A stretch of DNA of 64,000 nt from TMP-86 sp046347195 (GCA_046347195.1 JAXMGQ010000026.1:5674-69673), one strand, 5' to 3'; shown: positions 1-7,993, numbered from the stretch's first letter. A program made the numbers and translations. The notes: generated from the sequence alone by a model not told the origin.

Positions 1-2
1 CG

Positions 3-547
3 CCTGGTGTTCTGCTCCGCGCCACCGCTCCCCAGCGCTTCGATCGCGGCACCACGGTGGAGGTCGCCACGGCCGATGAATCGGCAAGCGCCAGCTTGAG
101 CATCGCCAGCGGCGGCCTGACGCTGGAGAACCGGCAGTGATCGCCGTGGCCACGCTGGACCCGAGCCAGGCGCTCGGCCCCTCCACCTTCGGACCGCTGC
201 ACTCTGGTCCGCTCGGGTGATGTCGCGGGTGACTGGCAGCCGCTCGCGACGCTGGTACGGTCTCCTCATTGAGCGATCTGCGCTGCCCCGAGGCTGCGGA
301 TTCGCCCTGCAATCTGTCGGGCGCTAACCTGTTCCTGATCGATTCGATTGCCGCCAGTGACCGCTTCACCGGATCCGGTGAAGGTGCCGATGGCTTTCTC
401 GGCAACTCCATCGACGTGCCGCGTCCCGCGGGGGATCAGATCTATCTCAAGCTGCGCGACGACCCGGCCGTGATCAATCCGGTCAGCTTGGGAGTGCGGC
501 GCGACCCGCCGGCGCCGGAGTCAGCCAATTCGGTCCCCAAAGGTTGA
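3..547 (+). pseudogene. decayed 3' end of an unrecognised gene
   Basis: One continuous protein-like sequence can be followed only by changing frame. Frame 3 runs from the window edge to the TGA at 138-140, frame 2 covers about 137-203, frame 3 covers 204-272, and frame 2 runs from 269 to the stop at 547. The pieces read on from each other without a gap in sense, for example VATLDPSQALGPSTFGPL, then VRSGDVAGDWQPLATLVR, then CNLSGANLFLIDSIA, ending near LYLKLRDDP-type sequence. That pattern indicates at least three indels in one coding sequence. I do not recognise the family. The 5' part lies outside the window. Confidence 0.55.
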
Positions 548-552
548 TCCAT

Positions 553-582
553 AGTAATACTCAAGTTGAATGAGGTATTACT
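553..582. promoter_or_regulatory. palindromic operator before the AbrB-type antitoxin relic
   Basis: The arms GTAATAC (554-560) and GTATTAC (575-581) are exact inverted repeats. They extend to AGTAATACTCA and TGAGGTATTACT if one extra G is allowed. The palindrome ends 4 bases before the antitoxin start at 586. AbrB/MazE-type antitoxins repress their own promoters through such palindromes, so this is probably the autoregulatory site. The function is inferred from position and symmetry. Confidence 0.5.
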
Positions 583-585
583 TCC

Positions 586-742
586 ATGACGACCACGATT
601 ACCAGCAAAGGCCAAGTCACCGTGCCGAAGCCGATTCGGGACTATCTTGGCTTGAAAGCCGGAAGCTCCGTCACTTTCGAGCGACTGCAAAACGGTGAGG
701 ATGAGCACCGACGAGATCATGGCGCTGACACGTCAAGTGTGA
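586..742 (+). pseudogene. AbrB/SpoVT-domain antitoxin, internally deleted and frameshifted
   Basis: The first 36 residues are a clear swapped-hairpin AbrB domain (TSKGQVTVPKPIRDYLGLKA), which binds DNA in VapB/MazE-type antitoxins. After about base 695 the frame changes. The typical C-terminal tail STDEIMALTR is then found in another frame and ends at a TGA at 740-742. The linker normally found between domain and tail is missing, so the gene carries a small deletion plus a frame change. The partner toxin relic begins 3 bases later. DNA binding might survive; toxin neutralisation probably does not. Confidence 0.6.
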
Positions 743-745
743 ACC

Positions 746-984
746 ATGATTCTGGTGGACACCGATGTGCTCCTGGATGTTCTGCAAAACGACCCGAAGT
801 GGGCCGATGGGTCCCTTTTTCGAGCTACCGCAAGCGCCAGGGCACGAGACAAAGTGTCCTGCCCGATTTTCATATCGGCGCACATGCTGCCGTGACTGGC
901 GCAACCTTGCTGAGGCGCGATACAAGTCGCTATCAAAGCTATTTCCCCAAGGTGCGGCTCATCGGCCCATCGGCAGTTCAATAG
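746..984 (+). pseudogene. PIN-domain (VapC-type) toxin relic
   Basis: The sequence opens with MILVDTDVLLDVLQNDPKWA, the typical N-terminus of VapC RNases with the first catalytic aspartate, and soon meets a stop near 896. The end of a PIN protein follows in another frame as RDTSRYQSYFPKVRLIGP, ending at 984. The middle of the domain, about 80 residues carrying the other acidic residues, is absent. Together with the upstream antitoxin this is a dead type II toxin-antitoxin module. The toxin cannot be catalytically active as read. Confidence 0.6.
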
Positions 985-1027
985 CGTTGGCGTATGATGT
1001 GCTTCGGTTCACGCGCCGGAGTCGCTC

Positions 1028-1480
1028 ATGCCTCCATTCATCCTGCGCAAGCTCGACCATGTGGTGCTGAGGGTTCGCGACCTGCAAACCAGCCTGCGTT
1101 TCTATATGGACGTGCTGGGTTGTCGCTTCGAACGCCAGCAACCCGAAATCGGCCTGTACCAAGTTCGCGCGGGCGATTCGCTGATCGATCTGCTGCCCGT
1201 CACCGAGCCGCTTGGGCGTCAGGGTGGCGCGGCGCCAGGTCGCGAGGGTCGCAACCTCGACCATTTCGCGATCCAGATCGATCCGTTCAATGAATCCGAA
1301 CTACGAACCTATTGCCGTGAGCACGGCGTATCCGAGCCGAACATCGGATCGCGCTATGGCGCGGAAGGAGAAGGACCGTCGCTGTACATCAGCGATCCGG
1401 ATGGCAACGTCGTTGAGTTGAAAGGACCGCCGAGCCCGCTTGCCAAGATCGGTCACGGCGAATACACTTTTGCCGCATGA
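1028..1480 (+). CDS. VOC-family (glyoxalase/dioxygenase-like) protein
   Basis: This 150-residue protein has the two paired beta-alpha-beta-beta-beta modules of the vicinal-oxygen-chelate superfamily. The modules begin at LDHVVLRVRD (residues 9-18) and LDHFAIQID (77-85). Likely metal ligands are His11, His79 and Glu130 in DPDGNVVELKG. Members are small cytosolic metalloenzymes such as lyases, dioxygenases or resistance proteins, and the substrate cannot be told from sequence. Its stop codon overlaps the start of the following antitoxin gene (ATGA), which ties it to the toxin-antitoxin pair translationally. Confidence 0.85.
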   Translation: MPPFILRKLDHVVLRVRDLQTSLRFYMDVLGCRFERQQPEIGLYQVRAGDSLIDLLPVTEPLGRQGGAAPGREGRNLDHFAIQIDPFNESELRTYCREHGVSEPNIGSRYGAEGEGPSLYISDPDGNVVELKGPPSPLAKIGHGEYTFAA

Positions 1481-1692
1481 GTAATACAGTGACAGTCCGG
1501 TTACCCGAAGCGCTTGCCCGCTGGCTTCGCAACCTCGCCCGGCGTCGTGGTGTCTCCCAAAGTCAGATCATCAAGGACAGTCTCGAGAAAGCTCGCGAGG
1601 CCGTGCCCGACAAACCCTTTATGAGCCTCGCCGGAAGCATCAAAGGTCTGCCCAAAGATCTGTCTCGGCGGAAGGGGTTCTCCCGCTCGTGA
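1477..1692 (+). CDS. ribbon-helix-helix (CopG-type) antitoxin
   Basis: This 71-residue protein starts with a ribbon-helix-helix fold: the strand TVTVRLPEALARWL, then RRRGVSQSQIIKDSLEKA. The short C-terminal tail (residues 45-71) is where such antitoxins clamp their toxin. The start ATG overlaps the stop of the VOC gene, and the 3' end overlaps the GTG start of the PIN toxin gene. That is the usual arrangement of a type II pair that represses its own operon. No separate promoter is evident, so transcription probably begins upstream of the VOC gene. Confidence 0.8.
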   Translation: MSNTVTVRLPEALARWLRNLARRRGVSQSQIIKDSLEKAREAVPDKPFMSLAGSIKGLPKDLSRRKGFSRS

Positions 1693-2096
1693 AGGGAATC
1701 GCGGACACCGGGCTATTGGTCGCATTCCTCAGCGAAAATGACCGCTATCACGATTGGGCCATCAGCCTCGCCAGGGAGCAGACCGAGCCCTTCCTCACCT
1801 GCGAGGCGGTACTCGCCGAGACGGCATTTCATGTGGGCAGCAGCGAAGCTGCGCTGGCACTCATCGACCAGGGACTCGTAACCCTGGCATTCGAATGCCG
1901 CGAGCACTTGGCGCAGCTTCAGGCTCTCGCAAAGCGCTATGCCGACCGCCAGCCGGACTTGGCCGATCTTTGTTTGATTCGCATGAGTGAACTACATCCT
2001 CGCCATAGCGTTATCACGGTGGATAAAGAGGACTTCAGCATCTATCGCCGCAACAAACGCGAATCCATTCCGCTGGTTTGTCCGCCACGCAAATAG
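1689..2096 (+). CDS. PIN-domain toxin (VapC-type ribonuclease)
   Basis: A 135-residue PIN protein. Asp6 in GIADTGLLVAFL, Glu in CEAVLAETAFHVG, and Asp in RQPDLADLCLIRM and VITVDKEDF form the acidic Mg-binding set of VapC-type RNases. The gene starts at a GTG lying inside the antitoxin stop region, so translation is coupled. In contrast to the relic at 746-984 this reading frame is complete and about family length. The expected role is cleavage of tRNA or rRNA when the RHH antitoxin is degraded. Confidence 0.8.
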   Translation: MKGIADTGLLVAFLSENDRYHDWAISLAREQTEPFLTCEAVLAETAFHVGSSEAALALIDQGLVTLAFECREHLAQLQALAKRYADRQPDLADLCLIRMSELHPRHSVITVDKEDFSIYRRNKRESIPLVCPPRK

Positions 2097-2272
2097 GCTG
2101 CGCTGCGATCATCAAACGGACGCCTTCTGATGTCCTATCGAACGGCATGTGGAGCAGGGAGATGTGTTCGTCGACTGCAGCATGGGCTCGCTGACGACGT
2201 GCCTGGGAGGTAGAATTGGCCGGTGACTCCAGCAATATCTGCTCTTGGCCTGATGCCGGCGCGAGGGGCTGG

Positions 2273-2545
2273 ATGAGCCGCAGGATTCCCCTCCGCCCGG
2301 CGCACCCTGAACGAATATGCTGGGGGTGCGACCTGTATTGCGCGGCGGATGACATGCGCTGCGGAAACGGAACCGACCGCACCCAGCACCCGATCGAGGT
2401 GTTTGGGCCGGACTGGATGGAGCATTCGCTTCCCTCAACTCCTGCGGCGAGTGTGGCATCCGGGCACTCCGGGACGACTGTGGCAGGTGAGACTGCCGGC
2501 GAGCCGGCGGATGAGGCCATTCCCCAGGCACCAAGCCGCCAGTGA
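2273..2545 (+). CDS. DUF3079 small cysteine-rich protein
   Basis: The first ~50 residues match the DUF3079 pattern: PLRPAHPERICWGCDLYC, then ADDMRCGNG, then TQHPIEVFGPDW. Four cysteines in this block suggest a small metal-binding or redox knuckle, but no function is established for the family. I chose the ATG at 2273 because the family begins right at the conserved block. An in-frame upstream start at 2216 is possible. The last ~35 residues (Thr, Ala and Gly rich) go beyond the usual family length. Confidence 0.6.
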   Translation: MSRRIPLRPAHPERICWGCDLYCAADDMRCGNGTDRTQHPIEVFGPDWMEHSLPSTPAASVASGHSGTTVAGETAGEPADEAIPQAPSRQ

Positions 2546-2718
2546 ACGGTGCTTGATCGAGCATCAGGCCGCTCGACAGCGCATTCCTGCCCGCCTCACA
2601 TCTCTCGTCCGATGTGTGCACTGTTCCTGCACTGATGCACCGCTGCAGGTCGTGCCATAACCTGACCGTGACCGTCGATTGATTGCCACGCAGGCGGTCG
2701 CACAACCTGAGGATTGGC

Positions 2719-4263
2719 ATGACTCATGGCCGCCGCCTGTTCGCGCTCATCTCTGCCCTCGCCATCCTGGCCGGCTGCAACCGCGCATCGCCTCCGCCAG
2801 CCCCAATCGACAAGTACGCCCCGTCCAACATGCGACTTGGCGGACCCGCGGCCATCGTCACCAACGAGCGCCACACCGGAGCATTCTCCGCAGGCAGCGC
2901 GTTGTCGGATACCGCCGCCGTCAAGCCGCTCGATCCTGCTCCGGTCAAGGAGATTCGCCTCGACACCACGCACAAGGTGATCGAACTTGCGCCCGGGATC
3001 CGCTTTGCCGCCTGGACATTCGGCGATCAGGTGCCGGGGCCCGTCATCCGCGCCCGGGTCGGTGATCGCATCAAGTTCTCCATGACCAACCGCTCGGATG
3101 AGCCGGTGCCGGGCCTCCGGCTGACGAGCGAACAGATGATGCATTCGATGGACTTCCACGCGGCCATGGTCGCACCGAATGACAAGTACCGCTCGATCCC
3201 ACCAGGACGCACCATCAACTTCGAATTCACGCCCAACTATCCCGGCGTCTTCATGTACCACTGTGGCACGCCGATGGTGCTCGAGCACATTGCCTCGGGG
3301 ATGTACGGCATGTTCATCGTCGAGCCCCGCGAAGGGTATCCGACCAAGGTGGATCGCGAGTACGCCGTCATCCAGAGCGAGTTCTACACCAAGCGCGATC
3401 CGCAGAACCGGATGGCCGACGGAGTCCCGCTTTACGTGCTCGACACGGAACGTGTCCGGTCGAAGGCGCCGACCTACACGGTGTTCAATGGCCGCTACAA
3501 CGGCTTCGTCGACAACCCGCTTCCCGCCAAGCCCGGGGAGCGCGTCCGGCTCTTCGTGCTCAACGTCGGTCCGTCGAACACCTCCAGCTTCCATGTGGTC
3601 GGCACGATCTTCGACCGGGTCTGGGTGGAAGGCAATCCGGATAATCAGTTTCGCGGCATGCAGACCGTGCTGCTGGGATCCTCATCGGGCGCCATCGTGG
3701 AGTTCATGATTCCCGAGGCGGGCGAATACGTCATGGTGGATCACCATTTCGCAAACGCATCGCAAGGCGCCGTGGGCATCATCGCCGCCTCGGATCACGC
3801 CCAGCCCAGCTCGCAGCTGGAACACCACAACATCCCCGCAACCGCCGCGCCAACCGACCCGACCGCGATGCAGGGCAAGCTCAACTTCGAACTCAAGTGC
3901 ATCGCCTGCCATTCGATCGCGGGCGGTGACAAGGTGGGCCCCGACCTGTACCAGGTCACCGCACGCCGCACGACCGACTGGATCGAACGCTGGATCAGCG
4001 ATCCTCAGGCGATGTTGCAGACGGACCCGCAGGCCAAGGCGCTGCTCGCCCGGTTCACGATCCCGATGCCCAACCAGAACGCATCGCGGGAGGAGATCAA
4101 AGGATATATCGCCTATTTCAAATGGGCGGATGAGCACCTTCAGCCGCGTGGAACCCATGCACCGCAGCCGGCCACGCGCGGAGCGGCGCGCGATCCGGGC
4201 CGGACACCTTCCGCCTCGGCGCAAGGCTCGTCGGAAGATGTGCCGCAGCACATGGTGCATTGA
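2719..4263 (+). CDS. nirK: copper nitrite reductase with C-terminal cytochrome c domain
   Basis: The predicted protein is a 514-residue lipoprotein (signal ending ILAGC) that reduces nitrite to NO in the periplasm. Residues ~75-365 form two cupredoxin domains. All key positions are present: type 1 copper ligands His142, Cys182, His190 and Met195; type 2 ligands His147, His181 and His342; catalytic Asp145 and His292. A linker follows, then a class I cytochrome c domain with C394-I-A-C-H398 and a Met ligand in the PMPN segment. This is the three-domain layout known from Ralstonia-type nitrite reductases. The start is set by GAGGA six bases before ATG 2719. It is monocistronic, and no other denitrification gene is nearby. 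Confidence 0.88.
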   Translation: MTHGRRLFALISALAILAGCNRASPPPAPIDKYAPSNMRLGGPAAIVTNERHTGAFSAGSALSDTAAVKPLDPAPVKEIRLDTTHKVIELAPGIRFAAWTFGDQVPGPVIRARVGDRIKFSMTNRSDEPVPGLRLTSEQMMHSMDFHAAMVAPNDKYRSIPPGRTINFEFTPNYPGVFMYHCGTPMVLEHIASGMYGMFIVEPREGYPTKVDREYAVIQSEFYTKRDPQNRMADGVPLYVLDTERVRSKAPTYTVFNGRYNGFVDNPLPAKPGERVRLFVLNVGPSNTSSFHVVGTIFDRVWVEGNPDNQFRGMQTVLLGSSSGAIVEFMIPEAGEYVMVDHHFANASQGAVGIIAASDHAQPSSQLEHHNIPATAAPTDPTAMQGKLNFELKCIACHSIAGGDKVGPDLYQVTARRTTDWIERWISDPQAMLQTDPQAKALLARFTIPMPNQNASREEIKGYIAYFKWADEHLQPRGTHAPQPATRGAARDPGRTPSASAQGSSEDVPQHMVH

Positions 4264-4285
4264 TACGGCATTGACTCCGTCGAGG

Positions 4286-5137
4286 CTACCGGGCGAATTC
4301 GTACCGCATCGTCGTGACGCGTCCACGCCAATACGGCTTCGCGCCGGTGTCGAGAATCCAGGCCACTTCGCCTCGCCCCGGCACCTGCATACCGCTTTCA
4401 GCTCTGTAGTCCCACCAGCGTCCTTCCCATGGAGTCGGCACCATTTTCCCGCCGACGGCACGACTACGGTCTTCCGCACGGATGGAGGCAATCATTCCGT
4501 CATCGGAAAAACGGAAGGTGAGCGACACGCTTGCAGCGTGGTCCCGGAGCGTGGCCAGCGCGGAATGTTCATCGATTGGTGTCCAGGTCACGCCTTCACG
4601 AGGCAGGAGCGCGCTCGGGTACCATGGCGATTCGGCCAGAAAGCGCATCAACTCGCCGCGTGCAATCTCCCCGGAGCCCTGCAGATGCGTGATATCGACG
4701 AGACCGGCGACCGACGGGCGGAGAATGCCTTCGCCCGTGACATAGGCGTCGTGCACAAGCATGCGCACGCCAGGCACGAGCTTGACCGATCCGTCCCAAA
4801 CGAAGCCGCGCTCGTTCATGACGGCGAGCTGCCTTGCGCTGAACGGGTACCAGGAATCCTGGATCTCGCCGGTGTTGAAGGTTCCCTCAGTATGGATTGC
4901 AACCGCGCTGATCAGCGGCTGTCCCGGTGCAAGCGCCAACTGAAGATATTTCTGCACCGGTGGTGGCAGGCCCTGCAACTCGGACACACTGAAGTTCCCA
5001 GCCGGAGTCTTTTCTCGACCGCTCGAAAGTCGCTGCCACAACTCCTTTGTCAGTGAGCGCCAACGCAGCTCGCCGGCCGTCAGCACGATCATCAGCAGCG
5101 TCGCGATGCCCAAGAAGATCCATACGACAGCTCGCAC
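4286..5137 (-). CDS. DUF6544-family membrane-anchored protein
   Basis: This 283-residue protein has one N-terminal transmembrane helix (VVWIFLGIATLLMIVLTAGE). A large extracytoplasmic domain follows that matches the family formerly called DUF6920, with motifs such as LPPPVQKYLQ and EGTFNTG near residues 58-90 and W-rich sequence PTPWEGRWWDYR near 238. No biochemical role is known. The start is a GTG with GGAG about 11 bases upstream. It is convergent with nirK, the two stops lying 22 bases apart. Confidence 0.75.
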   Translation of the reverse strand: MRAVVWIFLGIATLLMIVLTAGELRWRSLTKELWQRLSSGREKTPAGNFSVSELQGLPPPVQKYLQLALAPGQPLISAVAIHTEGTFNTGEIQDSWYPFSARQLAVMNERGFVWDGSVKLVPGVRMLVHDAYVTGEGILRPSVAGLVDITHLQGSGEIARGELMRFLAESPWYPSALLPREGVTWTPIDEHSALATLRDHAASVSLTFRFSDDGMIASIRAEDRSRAVGGKMVPTPWEGRWWDYRAESGMQVPGRGEVAWILDTGAKPYWRGRVTTMRYEFAR

Positions 5138-5216
5138 TCGAAATGGTCTCCGTCGTGTTCTTAGTGCGCCAGCGAATCCGCCGCGTAACGCACGGCAGCG
5201 TGGATATCATCTGCAG

Positions 5217-5750
5217 TCAGGTGAGGGTAAGCCTCGAGGAGCGCGCGCTCGTCCAGACCCTCTGCTGACGGCGCGGCAACGTCATCCACAGTGTCAGCGT
5301 TCGATGATCCAGCGGTTGAAAGCCATGTTTCACGTAAAATTCCTGTGCGCGCGAGTCGAGCGCATCAACGACAAGCGCATAGCTCGCCACCAGTTTCCGG
5401 GCCTCAAGACAGCGCTTCATCGCAGAGCCCAGGAGCTGAGATCCGATACCTTGCCCACCTTTGGTTTCACTGACGGCCAAACGCCCGAGGCGATAACAAG
5501 GCACGGGGTACTTCGGCGGGCGCTTGGCAACGTCCTGCGGCAGATGCTCCACGTGGAGCTCGGCTGCCGCCAACGTGTAATAGCCGACAACGTGCACCGG
5601 ATTCTGCTCTGTGACCAGTACATAGACTTTTGTCACGCCGCGCTTTTGATCCTGTTCCGCATACTTGCGAAGATAATCGGTGAGCGATTCGCGATCGCAG
5701 GTGAAATGCCCGTAGTCGTGGCGTGCCGGATCGAACGGCTCGTCACGCAC
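5217..5750 (-). CDS. GNAT N-acetyltransferase, TacT/AtaT-type toxin
   Basis: This 177-residue GNAT domain has the acetyl-CoA pyrophosphate loop GGQGIGSQLL and the preceding strand RLGRLAVSE. The C-terminal FYVKHGFQPL is typical of toxins that acetylate the amino group of charged tRNAs. The GTG start at 5750 overlaps the stop of the upstream DUF1778 gene (GTGCGTGA), the hallmark arrangement of such pairs; a longer in-frame start at 5819 would run far into that gene. The toxin frame is intact although the antitoxin frame is broken. Confidence 0.8.
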   Translation of the reverse strand: MRDEPFDPARHDYGHFTCDRESLTDYLRKYAEQDQKRGVTKVYVLVTEQNPVHVVGYYTLAAAELHVEHLPQDVAKRPPKYPVPCYRLGRLAVSETKGGQGIGSQLLGSAMKRCLEARKLVASYALVVDALDSRAQEFYVKHGFQPLDHRTLTLWMTLPRRQQRVWTSARSSRLTLT

Positions 5751-6014
5751 GCGTGATCCGCCGTTCCGCAGTCTCGAGCGCCTTCTTGAGCGCAACGTTC
5801 GGTCGGAACGCGCCGTCAAGGGCAGCCAGCATCTGGCGAGCTTCCTTTTCCGACAGCGTCAGCCGAGCCTCACTTGCGATGAGCGCATTCGCCTTTTCCT
5901 TGGCCGCCGCTCGCACAAACCCACCATGGTAGTTCCCATCAGTTCTGCGGCACGCGCAAAGAGCGTCTTTTCACGTTTGTCGAGCTTCAGATCGAATCGG
6001 GCGGAAGTGGCCAC
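5743..6014 (-). pseudogene. DUF1778 (RHH) antitoxin with one-base frameshift
   Basis: From GTG 6014 (GGAGG five bases upstream) the frame reads TSARFDLKLDKREKTLFARA and continues to GTTMVG, the start of a DUF1778 ribbon-helix-helix antitoxin. It then shifts. Restoring one T in the run before GTGCGAGCG resumes VRAAAKEKANALIASEA and ALKKALETAERRITRA to the stop at 5743-5745. As read, the antitoxin is truncated after about 35 residues. An active GNAT toxin without its antitoxin would be harmful, so a sequencing indel is at least as likely as true loss. Confidence 0.7.
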
Positions 6015-6033
6015 ATCATCCTCCGGAGCGCTG

Positions 6034-6070
6034 TGTAACAGCGCTGTAACAGGTACGGGATTTTACCGTA
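6034..6070. promoter_or_regulatory. candidate operator of the DUF1778-GNAT module
   Basis: Just upstream of the antitoxin start, TGTAACAG occurs at 6034-6041 and again at 6045-6052, exactly 11 bases apart, or one helical turn. ACAGCGCTGT across the junction is a perfect palindrome. A further inverted repeat, TACGG (6054-6058) and CCGTA (6066-6070), follows. Phased repeats of this kind are how RHH antitoxins bind cooperatively to their own promoter. The role is inferred from position and phasing. Confidence 0.5.
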
Positions 6071-6317
6071 TTCCACCATTCAATGAATTCCAGGCGAAGC
6101 TTCCCAGATGGCATTCCCTGAAAAAGCGAGGCGCGGCTTCACATTGGTCGTGGCCATCATTCAGAGGAAACGTGGTTTCCGCCGCATGCCGTCGATCAAC
6201 TCGAGTGCAGATCAATTCCTCGGTGGCGACTCCGAAAGATCCGGTTTGATCGCCTTCGATTTCGCACCGAGTGATGCGAAACCCGGGCGAAATCTCTCCA
6301 CGGTGGTCACTATTTGG

Positions 6318-6344
6318 GCCTCTATTGAAATCTGAGTGGGTAAC
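6318..6344 (+). repeat. left terminal inverted repeat, ISL3 copy 1
   Basis: The 27-bp left end pairs with 7731-7757 at about 21 of 27 positions. The conserved core is GAGTGGGT. Confidence 0.8.
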
Positions 6345-6490
6345 CGGAGCTTTCTTCGGGGTAGATCTTGATCTTTGCTCTTCGATCTACTTTCATCGGC
6401 AAAGGCGAAGCGCGGTCTGGCGCCGCAGGCGGCAGAAGTCCGTGGCTGGTTGGGGCGCAGGCTCCTGAAGATCGAAGTGGAAGGGTCGAG

Positions 6491-7734
6491 ATGGTCACCG
6501 AGAAGATATTCGAGTCTGCCCTGGGCATCAGCTCCCCCTGGTTCATCGCCGGGATGAGCTTCGAGCCGAGCCAGAAGAAGCTGAACATTTGCGTGGATTT
6601 CGAGGTTGGCAGCCGCTTTGGGGTCGCTGGCGCGGACGGGCAGCACCCGGTGCACGACACCGTGACCAAGACCTACCGGCACCTGAACTTCTTCCAGCAC
6701 GAATGCGAGCTTTCGGTGCGGGTACCGCGAGTGAAGCTGCCCGACGGGAAGGTTGTTCAGGTGAGCCCGCCGTGGGCGGGCAAGCTGTCGGGCTTCTCGC
6801 TGCTCTTTGAGGCCTTCGTGCTGCTGTTGAGCCGGGAGATGTCCTTCACGGGTGTCGCGCGCATCACCGGGGAGTCGGTTCATCGGATCATGGCCGTGTG
6901 CCATCGCTACGTCGATGCGGCGGTTGGTGCGGCCGATCTCCGTGAGGTGCGGCGCCTGGCGATCGATGAGACCTCGCGCGCCAAGGGACACGACTACGTG
7001 ACGCTCTTTGCCGATGCCGACCTGGACCCCGAGCGGCGCCGAGTGCTGTTCGTGGCCGAGGGCCGCGAAGCCGAGACCGTGCAGGCTCCTCGCCGCGAAC
7101 CTGCGCGCCCATGCTGGCAAGCCCACCCAGATTGCCGCCATCAGCATCGACATGTCCCCGGCGTTCATCAAAGGCGTCGAGGCAAACTTTCCCAACGCAC
7201 AGATCACCTTCGACAAGTTCCACGTGATCGCTCACGCCTCGGCCGCGATCGACGCCATGCGCCGCGCCGAGCAGAAGCTCGACCCGAGCCTCAAGGGGTT
7301 GCGTTGGACGCTGCTGAAGGACCGCAGTCGGTTGGGGCGGCTGCAGCGCGCCGAGTCTCGATGCCCTGCTGGCGAACATGACCAGCAGCCGCACCGCCCG
7401 TGCCTGGCAGTACCGCGAGCAGCTGCGCGAGATCATGAGCCGCAAGCAGCCCAACATCGCGCGCGCGCTGCTCAAGCAGTGGTGTACGAACGTGATGCGC
7501 TCGAAGGTCGAGCCGATGAAGGCAGTGGCCGTCATGATCCGCAAGCACTTCGAGGGGGTCCTCGCCTGGGTCGAAACACGGCAAACGAACGGCTTCTTGG
7601 AAGCCATCAACGGCCTGTTCCAGGCCGCCAAACGCAAGGCGCGCGGGTATGGGACCTTCCGCACCATCCGCATGGTGATCTTCCTTGTCGCTGGCAAGCT
7701 CGACTTCTCCAAGCTCAATCCCTACGTCGCGTAA
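6491..7734 (+). pseudogene. ISL3 transposase, two frameshifts (copy 1)
   Basis: The protein begins MVTEKIFESALGISSPWF and has the ISL3 landmarks in order. These are PRVKLPDGKV, then LAIDETSRAKGHDYVT with the first catalytic Asp, then SIDMSPAFIKGV with the second Asp, then FDKFHVIAHASAAIDAMRR, KDRSRLG, and the C-terminal RQTNGFLEAINGLFQAAKRK with the catalytic Glu. The frame changes at about 7085 (an extra base compared with copy 2) and again near 7350 (CGAGTCTCG against CGAGCTCG in copy 2). All catalytic motifs are present, but only across three frames. Confidence 0.85.
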
Positions 7735-7814
7735 CCCACTCGAAATTCAACAGAGCCCTATTTGGTCACTAACGGAAAATCGGCAAAGGCCGAAGTGAGC
7801 GCAAGTATTTGATC

Positions 7815-7941
7815 GAAAATGGCGCGCCCGGAGAGATGACTCGGGCTTCGCCCTCGCCCCTTCGGGGTTGGCCTTCGGCCGATCTGCGCCGCCTTACGGC
7901 AGCGCAGTCGAACTCACTTGTCGTCTGTCGGGAGTTCGAAT
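7815..7941. repeat. tRNA-Arg-derived fragments
   Basis: Bases 7815-7837 repeat in direct orientation the 23 bases at 7989-8011, which include the CCA end and acceptor stem of the adjacent tRNA-Arg. Bases 7927-7941 (GTCGGGAGTTCGAAT) repeat its T-arm (8010-8024) in the opposite orientation. GC-rich hairpin sequence lies between them. These may be remains of a duplicated tRNA gene or attachment-site scars from an element that used the tRNA 3' end. Confidence 0.5.
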
Positions 7942-7993
7942 TTTGGTATGCGGATCGGCTCGTCTTCGCCGAACGAATCGACCTTCTTGAAAA

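Larger units (their letters stand above)
6318..7757 (+). mobile_element. ISL3-family insertion sequence, copy 1
   Basis: The element is 1440 bp and encodes an ISL3-type transposase. The left end GCCTCTATTGAAATCTGAGT and the right end, read in reverse as GGCTCTGTTGAATTTCGAGT, are imperfect inverted repeats of about 27 bp. It is flanked by a perfect 8-bp target duplication, CTATTTGG, at 6310-6317 and 7758-7765, the length expected for ISL3. No gene is evident at the insertion point. A near-identical copy lies at 13808-15237. Confidence 0.9.

Noticed and set aside
2596..3594. 332-codon minus-strand frame opposite nirK
   Set aside because: It is the antisense shadow of a high-GC gene whose plus-strand product has every catalytic residue of nitrite reductase.
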